Shown piece after piece: positions 1-8,484 of a stretch of 32,422 bases of DNA; the stretch's first letter is position 1, and every line of letters begins with the position of its first letter. The DNA is taken from positions 1 to 32,422 of the IMG/VR virus record IMGVR_UViG_3300012012_000643; one strand, 5' to 3'. The stretch is from a virus. The position numbers were made by a program, and so were the translations under genes. The notes beneath the pieces were generated by a model. It had not been told where the DNA came from. It was given only the letters and a program-made list of their open reading frames with translations, and ran no database searches.

Positions 1-890
1 GTGTCGGGGGTGGCGGCGGCCTGAGCGGCAGCGCGGGCGCGGAGGAGGTCGGCGAGCTTGGACATGGTAGAGACTCCGTTGGTGTTGGTGGCAGTGGACT
101 GAGACAGAGGCGCGGATGGGGCCGATGCGTTGATGCGGCCGATGTTGGCGAAGGGGCTGGGGGTGGGTGCGCCGGTGGGGTTGCCCCGGTCGCAGAGAGA
201 CAGGAACGGGCAGCCCCCGTAGGCGCTGCACGCATCGGACTGTGCAGGGACCTCCGTGGCCGACTCCTTCAGGGACCACTCCGCCATGCGGTTGGAGATG
301 GGCACGATGACCTCGCCCCACGTCTTGCGCACAGCGGAGGCGCTGAGCATCGCACTCGCGCTGCCCCGCCTGCAGGTCCCCTTGTGGACCTGATGGTGGC
401 TGACGGTCACGGCGGGCGGGCGGTAGGTGTCCACGGCCCAGCGGGCGTAGGGGACCATCTGCAGGTCCGTGGCCAGCTCCTCGTCGGTCTTGGCCCACTG
501 CCAGTCGCTGATGGACTTGAAGTCTACCAGCTCGATGTTGTGGGGCGCCGCCGATGCGTCCACGAGGTCGATGTAGCCAAGCAGCGGCACGGGGAGCCCG
601 GTGCCCTCGGTCGGGATGACGACCTCGACCTCAGAGAAGATGGTCTGGTCGGGGCCGGAGGCGGCGCCGGGCTTGAAGTGGCTGGCGAGGGCCACGGCGC
701 GGGGGTCCCGGCAGGGCGTGCCCTTCTTCAAGAAGGATTCGACCTGCCCGTGGATTTCGGTGCCCAGCAGCATCGCTGCGGAGGGTGGCTTGGCCGGGAG
801 TCCCGACAGCTTCTCAAACCACCACTTTCGGGGGCACAGCGAGGCGGTCTTGATTTGGCTGGCGCTGGTGCGCTTCCATGCGGTGGCCAT
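1..890 (-). CDS. Cas4/RecB-like PD-(D/E)XK nuclease with Fe-S cysteines (3' end beyond window)
   Basis: Starts at ATG 890 and stays open for 296 codons to the left edge. Visible motifs are an early cysteine (SLCPRKWWFEK, C19), an upstream helix with GTEIH, the acidic motif GYIDLVD, the DxK motif ELVDFKS, and a QMVPYARW segment. A late cluster CSAYGGCPFLSLC gives the other three cysteines. This is the layout of Cas4/AddB/DUF2800-type exonucleases, in which four cysteines hold an Fe-S cluster next to the nuclease core; the likely role is end processing in replication or recombination. The start overlaps the stop of the preceding gene by one base. After the last cysteine there is a Pro/Ser/Thr-rich linker. 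An in-frame ATG at 64 follows, preceded by GGAG eight bases upstream, and opens MSKLADLLRARAAAQ. That looks like the start of a second protein or domain in the same frame. Confidence 0.85.
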   Translation of the reverse strand, partial: MATAWKRTSASQIKTASLCPRKWWFEKLSGLPAKPPSAAMLLGTEIHGQVESFLKKGTPCRDPRAVALASHFKPGAASGPDQTIFSEVEVVIPTEGTGLPVPLLGYIDLVDASAAPHNIELVDFKSISDWQWAKTDEELATDLQMVPYARWAVDTYRPPAVTVSHHQVHKGTCRRGSASAMLSASAVRKTWGEVIVPISNRMAEWSLKESATEVPAQSDACSAYGGCPFLSLCDRGNPTGAPTPSPFANIGRINASAPSAPLSQSTATNTNGVSTMSKLADLLRARAAAQAAATPD

Positions 891-1366
891 CAGGACCAGT
901 CCTCGTCACGGGCGGGGGTGAAGGACAGGGCGAGCTGCTCCATCTCAACCTGCGCTGCCGCCCCCCGCAGAGACTCCACGCCCTCGCAGCCCGCTGCGAG
1001 CAGCGTGGCGAGCACCCGGCCCTCCGAACCTCCAGAGCAGTAGATGGACCCGTCGCTGGCCACCACTTCCCACTGCGCGCCGGGAGGGCCAGAGGGCTCG
1101 ACTACGAGGCAGGGGTCGTTCATCATGCGCCGGCCCAGCCACAGCAGATGCCCCACGGTGCCGGGGTCGGTCAGGTCGGGCAGGGCGTTGGGGTCGTACG
1201 GCCGGGACCCGTCGCTGGGGTGCAGCGTGTGCAGCGTGAGGATGGGCGCAACGATGGCCATGCCGGCACGCCAGACGAAGTAGGGGCTGGCGACCATCTC
1301 GGTGGCCAGCTCCGTGTCCGTGGTGTTGGGGTTGGTCAGTACGAGGGTGGCACGGAGCGTGGACAC
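890..1366 (-). CDS. Hypothetical protein, 158 aa
   Basis: Not recognised. GTG start at 1366 is chosen because AAGGAG lies six bases upstream. The stop TGA overlaps the ATG of the Cas4-like nuclease (TGATG), so the two are translationally coupled and probably work in the same early pathway. The protein is soluble-looking, with no membrane segment or signal peptide. It has a hydrophobic N-terminal third, a proline/glycine-rich middle and an acidic C-terminus ending in ARDEDWS. Three cysteines are scattered without a clear metal-binding spacing. Confidence 0.75.
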   Translation of the reverse strand: MSTLRATLVLTNPNTTDTELATEMVASPYFVWRAGMAIVAPILTLHTLHPSDGSRPYDPNALPDLTDPGTVGHLLWLGRRMMNDPCLVVEPSGPPGAQWEVVASDGSIYCSGGSEGRVLATLLAAGCEGVESLRGAAAQVEMEQLALSFTPARDEDWS

Positions 1367-1428
1367 GGTGGACTCCTTCTTGGTGGGGTGGGTAGGTCAG
1401 GCGCGGAGGAGGGCGGCGGCGGCGGGGG

Positions 1429-1773
1429 TCACGCTGCCATCCGGGCGCCGGCCGCGCGCCGGTCGGCCCGAACCCACGCGAGGACCATCGCGTTCCGCTC
1501 GGCCTGCCACGCGGCGTAGCCAAGCCGGTTGAAGGCGTGCGAGTGGGCTTCAAGGCGCAGGACGCGCCGGATGCGCGTAGAGAGGTCGCACGAGCGGCGG
1601 TCCTCGCTGAGCGCCCACACGCCGGTCACGGGCTCGACGTAGCCGCCGATAGCGGCGAGGTCCTTCACGGTCGCCGACCCGAACCCAAGGCGGGAGAGGT
1701 CGCCGTTGATCTCGCGCTGGCCGAGGCCGGGCGTCAGCGAGATCAGGGTGCGGAGGGCGTTCTTGGTGGTCAT
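1429..1773 (-). CDS. Hypothetical protein, 114 aa, possible DNA-binding helical protein
   Basis: Not recognised. ATG at 1773 is preceded by an AACGAGAAC leader nearly identical to that of the 29525-29959 gene. The sequence is mostly helical and basic. A segment around residues 15-45 (GLGQREINGDLSRLGFGS, then a second helix) could be a helix-turn-helix, but this is only a visual impression. The C-terminal part is Arg/Ala-rich. It is the first gene of the minus-strand group ending in the Cas4-like nuclease and has its own candidate promoter upstream. Two of the rare GATC sites (1708, 1741) lie in it. Confidence 0.65.
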   Translation of the reverse strand: MTTKNALRTLISLTPGLGQREINGDLSRLGFGSATVKDLAAIGGYVEPVTGVWALSEDRRSCDLSTRIRRVLRLEAHSHAFNRLGYAAWQAERNAMVLAWVRADRRAAGARMAA

Positions 1774-1829
1774 GGCGTTCTCGTTGGGGGTTCGGGGTTG
1801 GTGCGGGGGGTTCTGCCCCCGACTTCTGA

Positions 1830-1859
1830 ATACTACCCCGGTACTATTGTGGCTGTCTA
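1830..1859 (-). promoter_or_regulatory. Candidate promoter/operator A, shared with 30013-30038
   Basis: On the minus strand TAGACA (1859-1854) is followed after 18 bp by TAGTAT (1835-1830), a fair sigma-70 match. The spacer carries TAGTACC, so the site reads TAGTACCGGGGTAGTAT, a near-palindrome or short direct repeat. The same elements occur before the gene at 29959. It lies between the end of the primase gene and the 114-aa gene and would drive the latter and its two downstream neighbours. Confidence 0.45.
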
Positions 1860-1906
1860 CCCCCGCAGCGAAGATTCAAGAAGAAATCCTCACTGCGGAG
1901 GTCGGC

Positions 1907-4090
1907 TCAGTGGGCCGGGCCGGTGGGGGTGGGGTCGGGGGCGGTGGCGGTGGCGGTGCGGGAGTACGACACGCCCTTCGTGTTCGACCACAGGTTGACC
2001 CGGTTGTTGGAGCGGGTGAGGCGATGCCCGGTGATTTCGAAGCCCAGCCGCTGCAGCGAGGCGTTGACCCGGCGTGCCCACTTGCTGTACTCGGTCACCG
2101 GCAAGAACATCGCCTGCATCACGTCGGTGGTGACGAACTGATCCTTGCCCATCTTCACCAAGGCGACCTCTACCTGCGCGTCGTCCGGGCTCTCGTCAAG
2201 GAACGTGCGGAAGTGCTCGCTGTGCGCCTCCTTCTCTGCGGGGGTGTCGAAGTAGTGGGGCACCGCCACCTTGGCCGCTGCGTAGGCTTCTGCCCACAGC
2301 TGGTCGCGGTTGGCGTCCAGCCAGCTGGTGTCGGCCTGCGTCACGCCACGGTCGTACAGGCTGATGGGCCAGAAGCGGCGGGCCTCTGCGGTGTTGTCCC
2401 GGAAGATGGCCGGCTTGCGGTCGTTGGTGGTGACCACGAAACAGCAGTGGCGGGGGTGGCAGCCCACCGCCTTGTCGTAGGGGGCGCGGAAGAAGTCCTC
2501 CCGCTGCGACAAGAACCGCTTGGTGGCCTCCGTGCCGCCCTTCAGGAAGTCGCGCTCCTCCCCAATCTCGACCAGCAGGACCCGCTTCAGCTTCATGGCG
2601 GTGTCCTTGTTTTCGAGGTCCATGTGGGTGTCGGTGAACAGCGAGGGCTCCGGCATCAAGTGGCGCAGCATGGTGCTCTTGCGGATGCCCGGCGGGCCGA
2701 TGATGGAGAGGCAGTCGTCGGCCTGACAGCCGGGGCTCAGGATGCGGGCGGCCATCGCCACCATGAACTTGCTGCAGTAGGCACGCTCGATGGGGCTGAG
2801 GTCGATGCCGAACACCCGCCCCAGCCAGCTGTCGATGCGCTTGACTCCATCCCACTTCAGGGCCGACACATAGTCCCGCACCGGGTCGAACCCCCGCAGG
2901 TTGGCCACGAACAGCGCGGCGTCGTGCGCATCTGCGGGCTTGTGGTTCAGGGCGGTCAGCCGGTAGAGGTCGATGCGCAGCGACCGCAGGTCCTTGTCGG
3001 CAACCTCCTGCCCATTCCAGTACACGAGGTCCCGGAAGGTGTCCAAGCGCAGCGTGGCGAACTCTGCGTGAGAGAGCAGGTCCACGACGGCGGTGGGGTA
3101 GCTGGGCGTGACCACCACGCCACCCTGCTGCGTGGTCTTGGTGGTGCGGTTGATGTTGACCCCGGCGGCAGCGGCGGCGGGGGAGGCGGCGGGGTTGGGG
3201 GGCGTGGTGGAGACGATGGGCGAGGCCAGCCCGCTGCGGAGGCCATCCCGCAGCGTCCGCTGCGAGTCGGCTACGTCGGAGTGCTCCGCGCAGGCGGCGT
3301 CCAGCTCGGCCTCTGCGGTGGTGTAGTCGATGCGGCCGGCGCCGACGTAGCCGCCGATGAGGCGGGCCATCTTCAAGACCTGCTCGTGCCGGGAGCCGAC
3401 CGGCGGGGGGCGCAGCGTGGACAGGTGCTCGGTGATGAGCCGGCGCGTCTCGGCGTCGGGCACGATGGGCGGGCCGGTGGTGGGGATGGGCGCCGGCGCG
3501 GGTGCGGGGTTGTAGCGGAGTCCCACGGAGGGGGCGAGGTACGCAGCGGGCAGCTCGGCCATGGCGTCCACGTCGGGCACGGTGTCGCCGTGGATGACGA
3601 CGTAGCCGCCCTCGCCACGGGTGTCGAAGCCCGCCACCCCGCAGCCCGCCTGCTTGGTGGCCACCGCCTGCGGGGTCGTGTAGTAGTGGTGGAAGCCACC
3701 CCGCGCCGTGGTCAGGGTGACGGTGGCAGGCAGCGCAGCGCCAACCTTGGCCTCCAGCTGGGCCTGAGCGGTGGCGGCGTCGGTGCCCTTGCTGCTGTCG
3801 GTGTCGAAGTCGAGCATGACCACGCCGGCTCCGGTGCAGATGCCCACCAGCGCCTGCGGCCACCGGGTCCACAGCTCCTCGACCTCTGCGGGGTCGTCAG
3901 TGGCCTCGGAGTTCCAGTGGTCGAGCAGGGGCGTCTTGGCCTTGCGGATGCCCCCTCCGGGGAGCTGCTCAGCGGTGTGGCGGCAGGGGTGGACACGCCA
4001 GCCCGCGAGGGCGGCCTCTACCGCGACCTCCTTGCGGGTGCGCGCCGTGGGGTGGAGGGCGTAGGCGGGGAGGCTGGCGGCGTCGGACAT
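1907..4090 (-). CDS. PrimPol (AEP-type primase) fused to VapE-type helicase, 727 aa
   Basis: Start ATG 4090 (MSDAASLP) is chosen over the longer frame because AAGGAG lies seven bases upstream. The N-terminal half is a bifunctional primase/polymerase domain: VMLDFDTD supplies the metal-binding D94 and D96, ARGGFHHYY the histidine motif near residues 129-137, and FDTRGEGGYVV the third motif near 156. A Pro/Ala linker separates it from a VapE/VirE-family P-loop ATPase. There the Walker A is GPPGIRKST (K471), Walker B is LLVEIGE, and the family signatures FFRAPYDK, FVVTTND and ARRFWPISL follow. It should make primers and load or drive unwinding at the origin. The Walker A has Arg (470) where the usual motif has Gly. 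A leader hairpin and candidate promoter lie upstream. The C-terminus ends in a Thr/Ala/Pro tail. Confidence 0.9.
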   Translation of the reverse strand: MSDAASLPAYALHPTARTRKEVAVEAALAGWRVHPCRHTAEQLPGGGIRKAKTPLLDHWNSEATDDPAEVEELWTRWPQALVGICTGAGVVMLDFDTDSSKGTDAATAQAQLEAKVGAALPATVTLTTARGGFHHYYTTPQAVATKQAGCGVAGFDTRGEGGYVVIHGDTVPDVDAMAELPAAYLAPSVGLRYNPAPAPAPIPTTGPPIVPDAETRRLITEHLSTLRPPPVGSRHEQVLKMARLIGGYVGAGRIDYTTAEAELDAACAEHSDVADSQRTLRDGLRSGLASPIVSTTPPNPAASPAAAAAGVNINRTTKTTQQGGVVVTPSYPTAVVDLLSHAEFATLRLDTFRDLVYWNGQEVADKDLRSLRIDLYRLTALNHKPADAHDAALFVANLRGFDPVRDYVSALKWDGVKRIDSWLGRVFGIDLSPIERAYCSKFMVAMAARILSPGCQADDCLSIIGPPGIRKSTMLRHLMPEPSLFTDTHMDLENKDTAMKLKRVLLVEIGEERDFLKGGTEATKRFLSQREDFFRAPYDKAVGCHPRHCCFVVTTNDRKPAIFRDNTAEARRFWPISLYDRGVTQADTSWLDANRDQLWAEAYAAAKVAVPHYFDTPAEKEAHSEHFRTFLDESPDDAQVEVALVKMGKDQFVTTDVMQAMFLPVTEYSKWARRVNASLQRLGFEITGHRLTRSNNRVNLWSNTKGVSYSRTATATAPDPTPTGPAH

Positions 4091-4113
4091 GGGCGGCTCC
4101 TTGAAGGGGAGGG

Positions 4114-4146
4114 GCCTGCCCCCACAGTACCAGTGTGGGGGCAGGC
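4114..4146 (-). promoter_or_regulatory. 13-bp perfect hairpin in the primase leader
   Basis: Arms 4114-4126 (GCCTGCCCCCACA) and 4134-4146 are exact complements with a 7-base loop. The hairpin ends 24 bases upstream of the primase ATG, just before its Shine-Dalgarno. No T-run follows on the minus strand. It could be an attenuator or protein-binding leader structure; it could also stop transcription arriving from upstream. Confidence 0.5.
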
Positions 4147-4187
4147 GGGCCGTCCGCAGCGTGGGGCGGCCCAAGGGGGCGGTCGGA

Positions 4188-4249
4188 GGGTCTGGTACAC
4201 CCGATTCGATTACATCCAGACCCTATCCGAGAGCATCGGAGGGTGTCAA
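4188..4249 (-). promoter_or_regulatory. Candidate primase promoter with overlapping operator-like repeats
   Basis: On the minus strand a perfect TTGACA (4249-4244) is followed after 18 bp by TAGGGT (4225-4220), a partial -10. An 8-bp inverted repeat, GGGTCTGG (4188-4195) and CCAGACCC (4216-4223), overlaps the -10. TCGGAGGGT is directly repeated at 4183-4191 and 4236-4244, the second copy abutting the -35. This arrangement suits repression of primase transcription. Confidence 0.45.
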
Positions 4250-4369
4250 GCGGATTCTGTGGGGGGTCGTGATGATTTCGAGGCGGACCAGCTACGGCGG
4301 TAGCACTTCAGCACAGCGGGGAGGGGCGGAGCCGGGCTGAGGTAGTGGCGAGGTCGGGGTATCGGCGTA

Positions 4370-4680
4370 GGACACCACTAACGAAAAACCCAGCTTGGTC
4401 CGTCTGTATCCTATCTCTTAGTGGTATAGTCCTATCTATCTATCTAAAAGAGAGAGAGAGAGAGAGAGAAGGGGGGAGTAGTATAGTAGTAGTATAGTAG
4501 CAGGGGGGAGGAGGGGGGCTGTTGTATACAGGGTATGGGAAAACATGCCACCCGCCACGAGTGCCCACTGGTATGCAGGTACAAGCTGGACAGTTCGTGA
4601 ATCAGGTATGCCACCTGTCGCCACGAGGCCACTAACGGCCCCGCAGGCCCCCGCAGGCACCCCCGCAGGCACCCCCAACG
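4370..4680. repeat. Repeat-rich non-coding region, candidate replication origin
   Basis: About 650 bp between the primase (ends upstream at 4090) and the 4742-5062 gene hold no credible gene. This core contains several kinds of repeat. An inverted pair CCACTAA/TTAGTGG lies at 4375-4381 and 4418-4424, with CCACTAACG repeated at 4629-4637. There is a CTAT tract (4432-4445), (AG)10 (4449-4468) and two perfect copies of GTAGTATAGTA (4478-4499). Related copies of ATGCCACC...GCCACGAG lie at 4545-4561 and 4608-4627. CCGCAGGC occurs three times (4641, 4651, 4663). The stretch 4380-4500 is clearly AT-richer than the rest of the window, as expected for a duplex-unwinding element beside iterons. Function is inferred from layout only. 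Confidence 0.45.
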
Positions 4681-4683
4681 AGA

Positions 4684-4718
4684 GAGGGGCCGCCCTCCGG
4701 TGTGGAAGGCGGCCCCTC
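4684..4718 (-). terminator. Terminator-like hairpin after the 106-aa membrane gene
   Basis: Arms GAGGGGCCGCC (4684-4694) and its exact complement (4708-4718) form an 11-bp stem. It continues after one mismatch with three more pairs and a 5-base loop. It lies 24 bases beyond the stop of the 4742-5062 gene on the minus strand. No run of T follows, so strength as an intrinsic terminator is uncertain. Confidence 0.5.
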
Positions 4719-4741
4719 GGGGGCGCGCGTGCGAGCCGGGC

Positions 4742-5062
4742 TCAGGGGCGCGGGGGACACCCCACCGCTGCGTCCGTGAGCAGGGTGAGGAGCTGAGCCT
4801 CCTGAAGCTCGGCACGCGCCTTGATGGCCTCTACCTCCGCCTGAAGGGCAGCCAGCTGGGGGTCGGGGGTGGCGACCACCGCTGTGTGCTGCCGCAGGCT
4901 GACCACCCGGTCGAGGAACATGGCGGTGAGGATGGGGACGCCGACGCCGACCGCGACCACCACCATGAGGACGTTCATGGCGTTGCCGAGGTCGAGGAGG
5001 GTGCGGGTCGAGGGGGTGAGGGCGGTGATGGCTTGACGGGCGAGAGAGGCGAGTCGGGACAT
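4742..5062 (-). CDS. Small single-pass membrane protein with coiled coil, 106 aa
   Basis: Start ATG 5062 has AGGAG seven bases upstream. The N-terminus (1-28) is amphipathic and basic. One strong membrane segment runs about residues 29-50 (MNVLMVVVAVGVGVPILTAM). The rest is a soluble part with a heptad-like helix (LAALQAEVEAIKARAELQEA). No enzyme motif is seen. It sits alone between its own well-formed promoter and a terminator-like hairpin, on the opposite strand to the late genes. A holin-like, superinfection-exclusion or replication-anchoring role are all possible; none is shown. Confidence 0.7.
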   Translation of the reverse strand: MSRLASLARQAITALTPSTRTLLDLGNAMNVLMVVVAVGVGVPILTAMFLDRVVSLRQHTAVVATPDPQLAALQAEVEAIKARAELQEAQLLTLLTDAAVGCPPRP

Positions 5063-5086
5063 GAGGCACTCCTATGTGCTACTGCA

Positions 5087-5115
5087 AGCATACTGGAGGA
5101 CGCCCCCAGCGTCAA
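5087..5115 (-). promoter_or_regulatory. Sigma-70-like promoter for the 106-aa membrane gene
   Basis: On the minus strand TTGACG (5115-5110) and TATGCT (5092-5087) are separated by exactly 17 bp, with the ATG 25 bases beyond the -10 and a good AGGAG between. It is back to back with the plus-strand promoter at 5123-5152; the two -35 boxes are only 7 bp apart, so the promoters probably influence each other. Confidence 0.65.
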
Positions 5116-5122
5116 TACCGCC

Positions 5123-5152
5123 TTGACGCCCGGCCGGCGGGTGTGCTACCTT
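5123..5152 (+). promoter_or_regulatory. Candidate promoter for the packaging/structural genes
   Basis: TTGACG (5123-5128), 18-bp spacer, TACCTT (5147-5152). The terminase small subunit ATG begins at 5159, seven bases after the -10, which is about where transcription would start. If used, the transcript would be leaderless for the first gene. Confidence 0.45.
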
Positions 5153-5158
5153 GGGGAA

Positions 5159-5623
5159 ATGGGCGCTCCCGCAAAGAACACCAACAATCTCAAGACGCAG
5201 CTGAACACCCGCCAGCTGGAGGCGCTGCGCCGGATGGTCGAGGAGGGGCACTCCGGCAAGCGGGTGCGCACCGACATGGGCATCCACTTGACCCTGTGGG
5301 AGAAGTGGCGAGGGGACGGCATGTTCGTGCCCATGTACGAGCAGATGCTGAAGGAGCACGAGCAGGCGGTGCGGGACACGCTGAGGGCCGGCGCACAGGC
5401 GGCAGCCACCACGCTGCTCGCCCTGCAGACGGATACCGCCGTCAAGGAGTCGGTGCGCCTGATGGCCGCCAACTCCGTGCTCGACCGCACCGGGTACAAG
5501 CAGGCGGAGAAGATTCAGGTGCAGGCACAGCCCTTCGCCACCCGCGAGGAGATGGTGGCGGCGCTGCGGGCCATCCCCGCTGACGTGCTGGCGGAGGCGC
5601 TGGCTGCGGCGGGTCAGGATTGA
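5159..5623 (+). CDS. terS: Terminase small subunit (candidate), 154 aa
   Basis: Small helical protein directly upstream of, and overlapping, the large terminase gene, which is the usual place of the small subunit. It would bind the packaging site and hand DNA to the large subunit. The N-terminal half (QLNTRQLEALRRMVEEGHS through HLTLWEKWR) resembles a helix-turn-helix DNA-binding domain of the Terminase_2/HTH type. The middle (residues about 65-110) is a helical oligomerisation region rich in Ala and Leu. ATG 5159 is the first start in the frame after the promoter region. Only a poor GGGG lies upstream, so a leaderless start is possible. Identity rests mainly on position and size. Confidence 0.75.
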   Translation: MGAPAKNTNNLKTQLNTRQLEALRRMVEEGHSGKRVRTDMGIHLTLWEKWRGDGMFVPMYEQMLKEHEQAVRDTLRAGAQAAATTLLALQTDTAVKESVRLMAANSVLDRTGYKQAEKIQVQAQPFATREEMVAALRAIPADVLAEALAAAGQD

Positions 5624-6939
5624 ACCTCGACCGCATCATGGCCACGCTCCGAGAGGGGCGCCTGACCCTGTTCAAGCCCTCGCCCGCTCTGGTCGAGTTC
5701 ATGGGGTCGAAGCACCGGCGCATCCTCGTGCGCGCCGCCAACCGAATCGGCAAGACCCGCCACGCTGCGGCCAAGCTGGCCAAGGTCATGTTGGAGACTC
5801 CCAACGGGCGCTTTCGGGCGGTCGGGGTCACCTACGTCCAGTCGATTTCGGTTGTGAGTCGGTACCTGCACGAGTTCCTCCCGCCCGGCTCGATTGAGGA
5901 ATCCTGCAGGTACTCACTGGAGAATGGCTGGACGCACCAGCTCATCCGGCTGAAGAACGGGGCGACCTGCGAGATTCGGAGTCAAGACCAGTCGGCCATC
6001 GCCCACGCCGGCTCCGACCTTGACGGCGTTTGGATTGACGAAATCCCGCCCCCCGACATCTACTTGGAGTCGGTGAAGCGGGTCATCAGCCGCCGGGGCT
6101 GGGTGTGGGTGACCATGACCCCCATCGGTCGCCCGGTGGCGTGGTACCGCACGCTGGTCGAGGAGGCGGGCTCCCCGTGGATTCAGTACGTCGTGGAGTT
6201 CAGCCACGCCAACTGCCCGTGGTACACGGAGGCGCAGGTCAACGGGTGGCTCGCAGAGGCCGCCTCCGCAGCGTGGGCGTACCGGCAGACGGTGTTCGGG
6301 GATTGGGAGGGGGAGACGCTCGACCGCGTGTTCACCGGCTTCGACAACGATTGCGTGGTCACGGACGATGACCTGCCCTCGGAGGCGTTCAAGCTGGGCA
6401 TCGGCATCGACCACGGAGAGGGCATCGGCCGACAGGTGGCGCTGCTCGCCCTGTGGACCGACTCCACCCTGTACGTCATCGACGAGGTGGTGAGCACCAC
6501 GCAGACCACGCCAGAGCAGGACGCCAAGGCCATCCTGCGCACGCTGGGCGCATGGGGCTGGACCCTCACCGACGTGGCGCGCATTGTGGGCGACATCAAC
6601 AGCGCCGGCAAGCTGGGCGCCGGGCTGAAGGTCAACGAGGTACTGGCCGATGCGCTGAGCACGCAGTCCAAGATGCGCGCCCGCACGGTCACCATCGCCG
6701 CCCCGTCGAAGGGGAAGGGCTCGGTGTTGATGGGCGAGCGCACCATCAACGCCGCCTTCATGCGGGGCACGCTGCGGGTGAGCACCCGCTGCTCCAAGCT
6801 GCTGTTCGCCCTGAAGAACTACAGCGAGGGCGACGAGGACCTGAAGCACTACATCGACGCCCTCCGCTACATCGCCCAGCCCGTGCTGGAAATCTGGACC
6901 CTGACCAACCCGCAACCGTCAAGACTTCGGGTACGATGA
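5620..6939 (+). CDS. terL: Terminase large subunit, 439 aa
   Basis: ATP-driven DNA packaging motor and headful/cos nuclease. The ATPase domain has Walker A RAANRIGKT (K45, T46), Walker B GVWIDE (D140, E141) and the coupling motif MTPIGRP. The RNase H-like nuclease domain shows GIGIDHGEG (D264) and VGDINSAGK (D325) as metal ligands and the typical C-terminal HYIDALRYI. The frame opens with TTG at 5620 overlapping the stop of the small subunit (TTGA). ATG 5638 is an alternative start six codons in. The length is normal for a siphophage terminase. Confidence 0.95.
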   Translation: MNLDRIMATLREGRLTLFKPSPALVEFMGSKHRRILVRAANRIGKTRHAAAKLAKVMLETPNGRFRAVGVTYVQSISVVSRYLHEFLPPGSIEESCRYSLENGWTHQLIRLKNGATCEIRSQDQSAIAHAGSDLDGVWIDEIPPPDIYLESVKRVISRRGWVWVTMTPIGRPVAWYRTLVEEAGSPWIQYVVEFSHANCPWYTEAQVNGWLAEAASAAWAYRQTVFGDWEGETLDRVFTGFDNDCVVTDDDLPSEAFKLGIGIDHGEGIGRQVALLALWTDSTLYVIDEVVSTTQTTPEQDAKAILRTLGAWGWTLTDVARIVGDINSAGKLGAGLKVNEVLADALSTQSKMRARTVTIAAPSKGKGSVLMGERTINAAFMRGTLRVSTRCSKLLFALKNYSEGDEDLKHYIDALRYIAQPVLEIWTLTNPQPSRLRVR

Positions 6940-6981
6940 GCTGGACTTGTTCCGGCGCCTCGTGTACGATAGGAGGTCTGC

Positions 6982-8481
<1,500 letters not shown>

Positions 8482-8484
8482 ACC

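Noticed and set aside
1706-4303. 865-codon open frame on the plus strand opposite the primase-helicase
   Set aside because: High G+C with biased third positions keeps antisense frames open. Composition is Gly/Val/His/Arg-rich without domains, while the minus strand has clear PrimPol and VapE motifs.
4441-4500. CRISPR-like array in the tandem repeats
   Set aside because: Units are too short and have no unique spacers of regular length; simple tandem repeats instead.
4436-4796. Short open frames on both strands across the repeat region
   Set aside because: They translate microsatellites into Ser-Leu or Pro-Ala runs and lack ribosome sites; the DNA repeats are the likelier signal.
6942-6970. 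TGGACT-17-TACGAT promoter-like pair before the portal gene
   Set aside because: Transcription would start after the AGGAGG ribosome site that lies directly behind TACGAT, so it could not serve the portal gene; probably chance.
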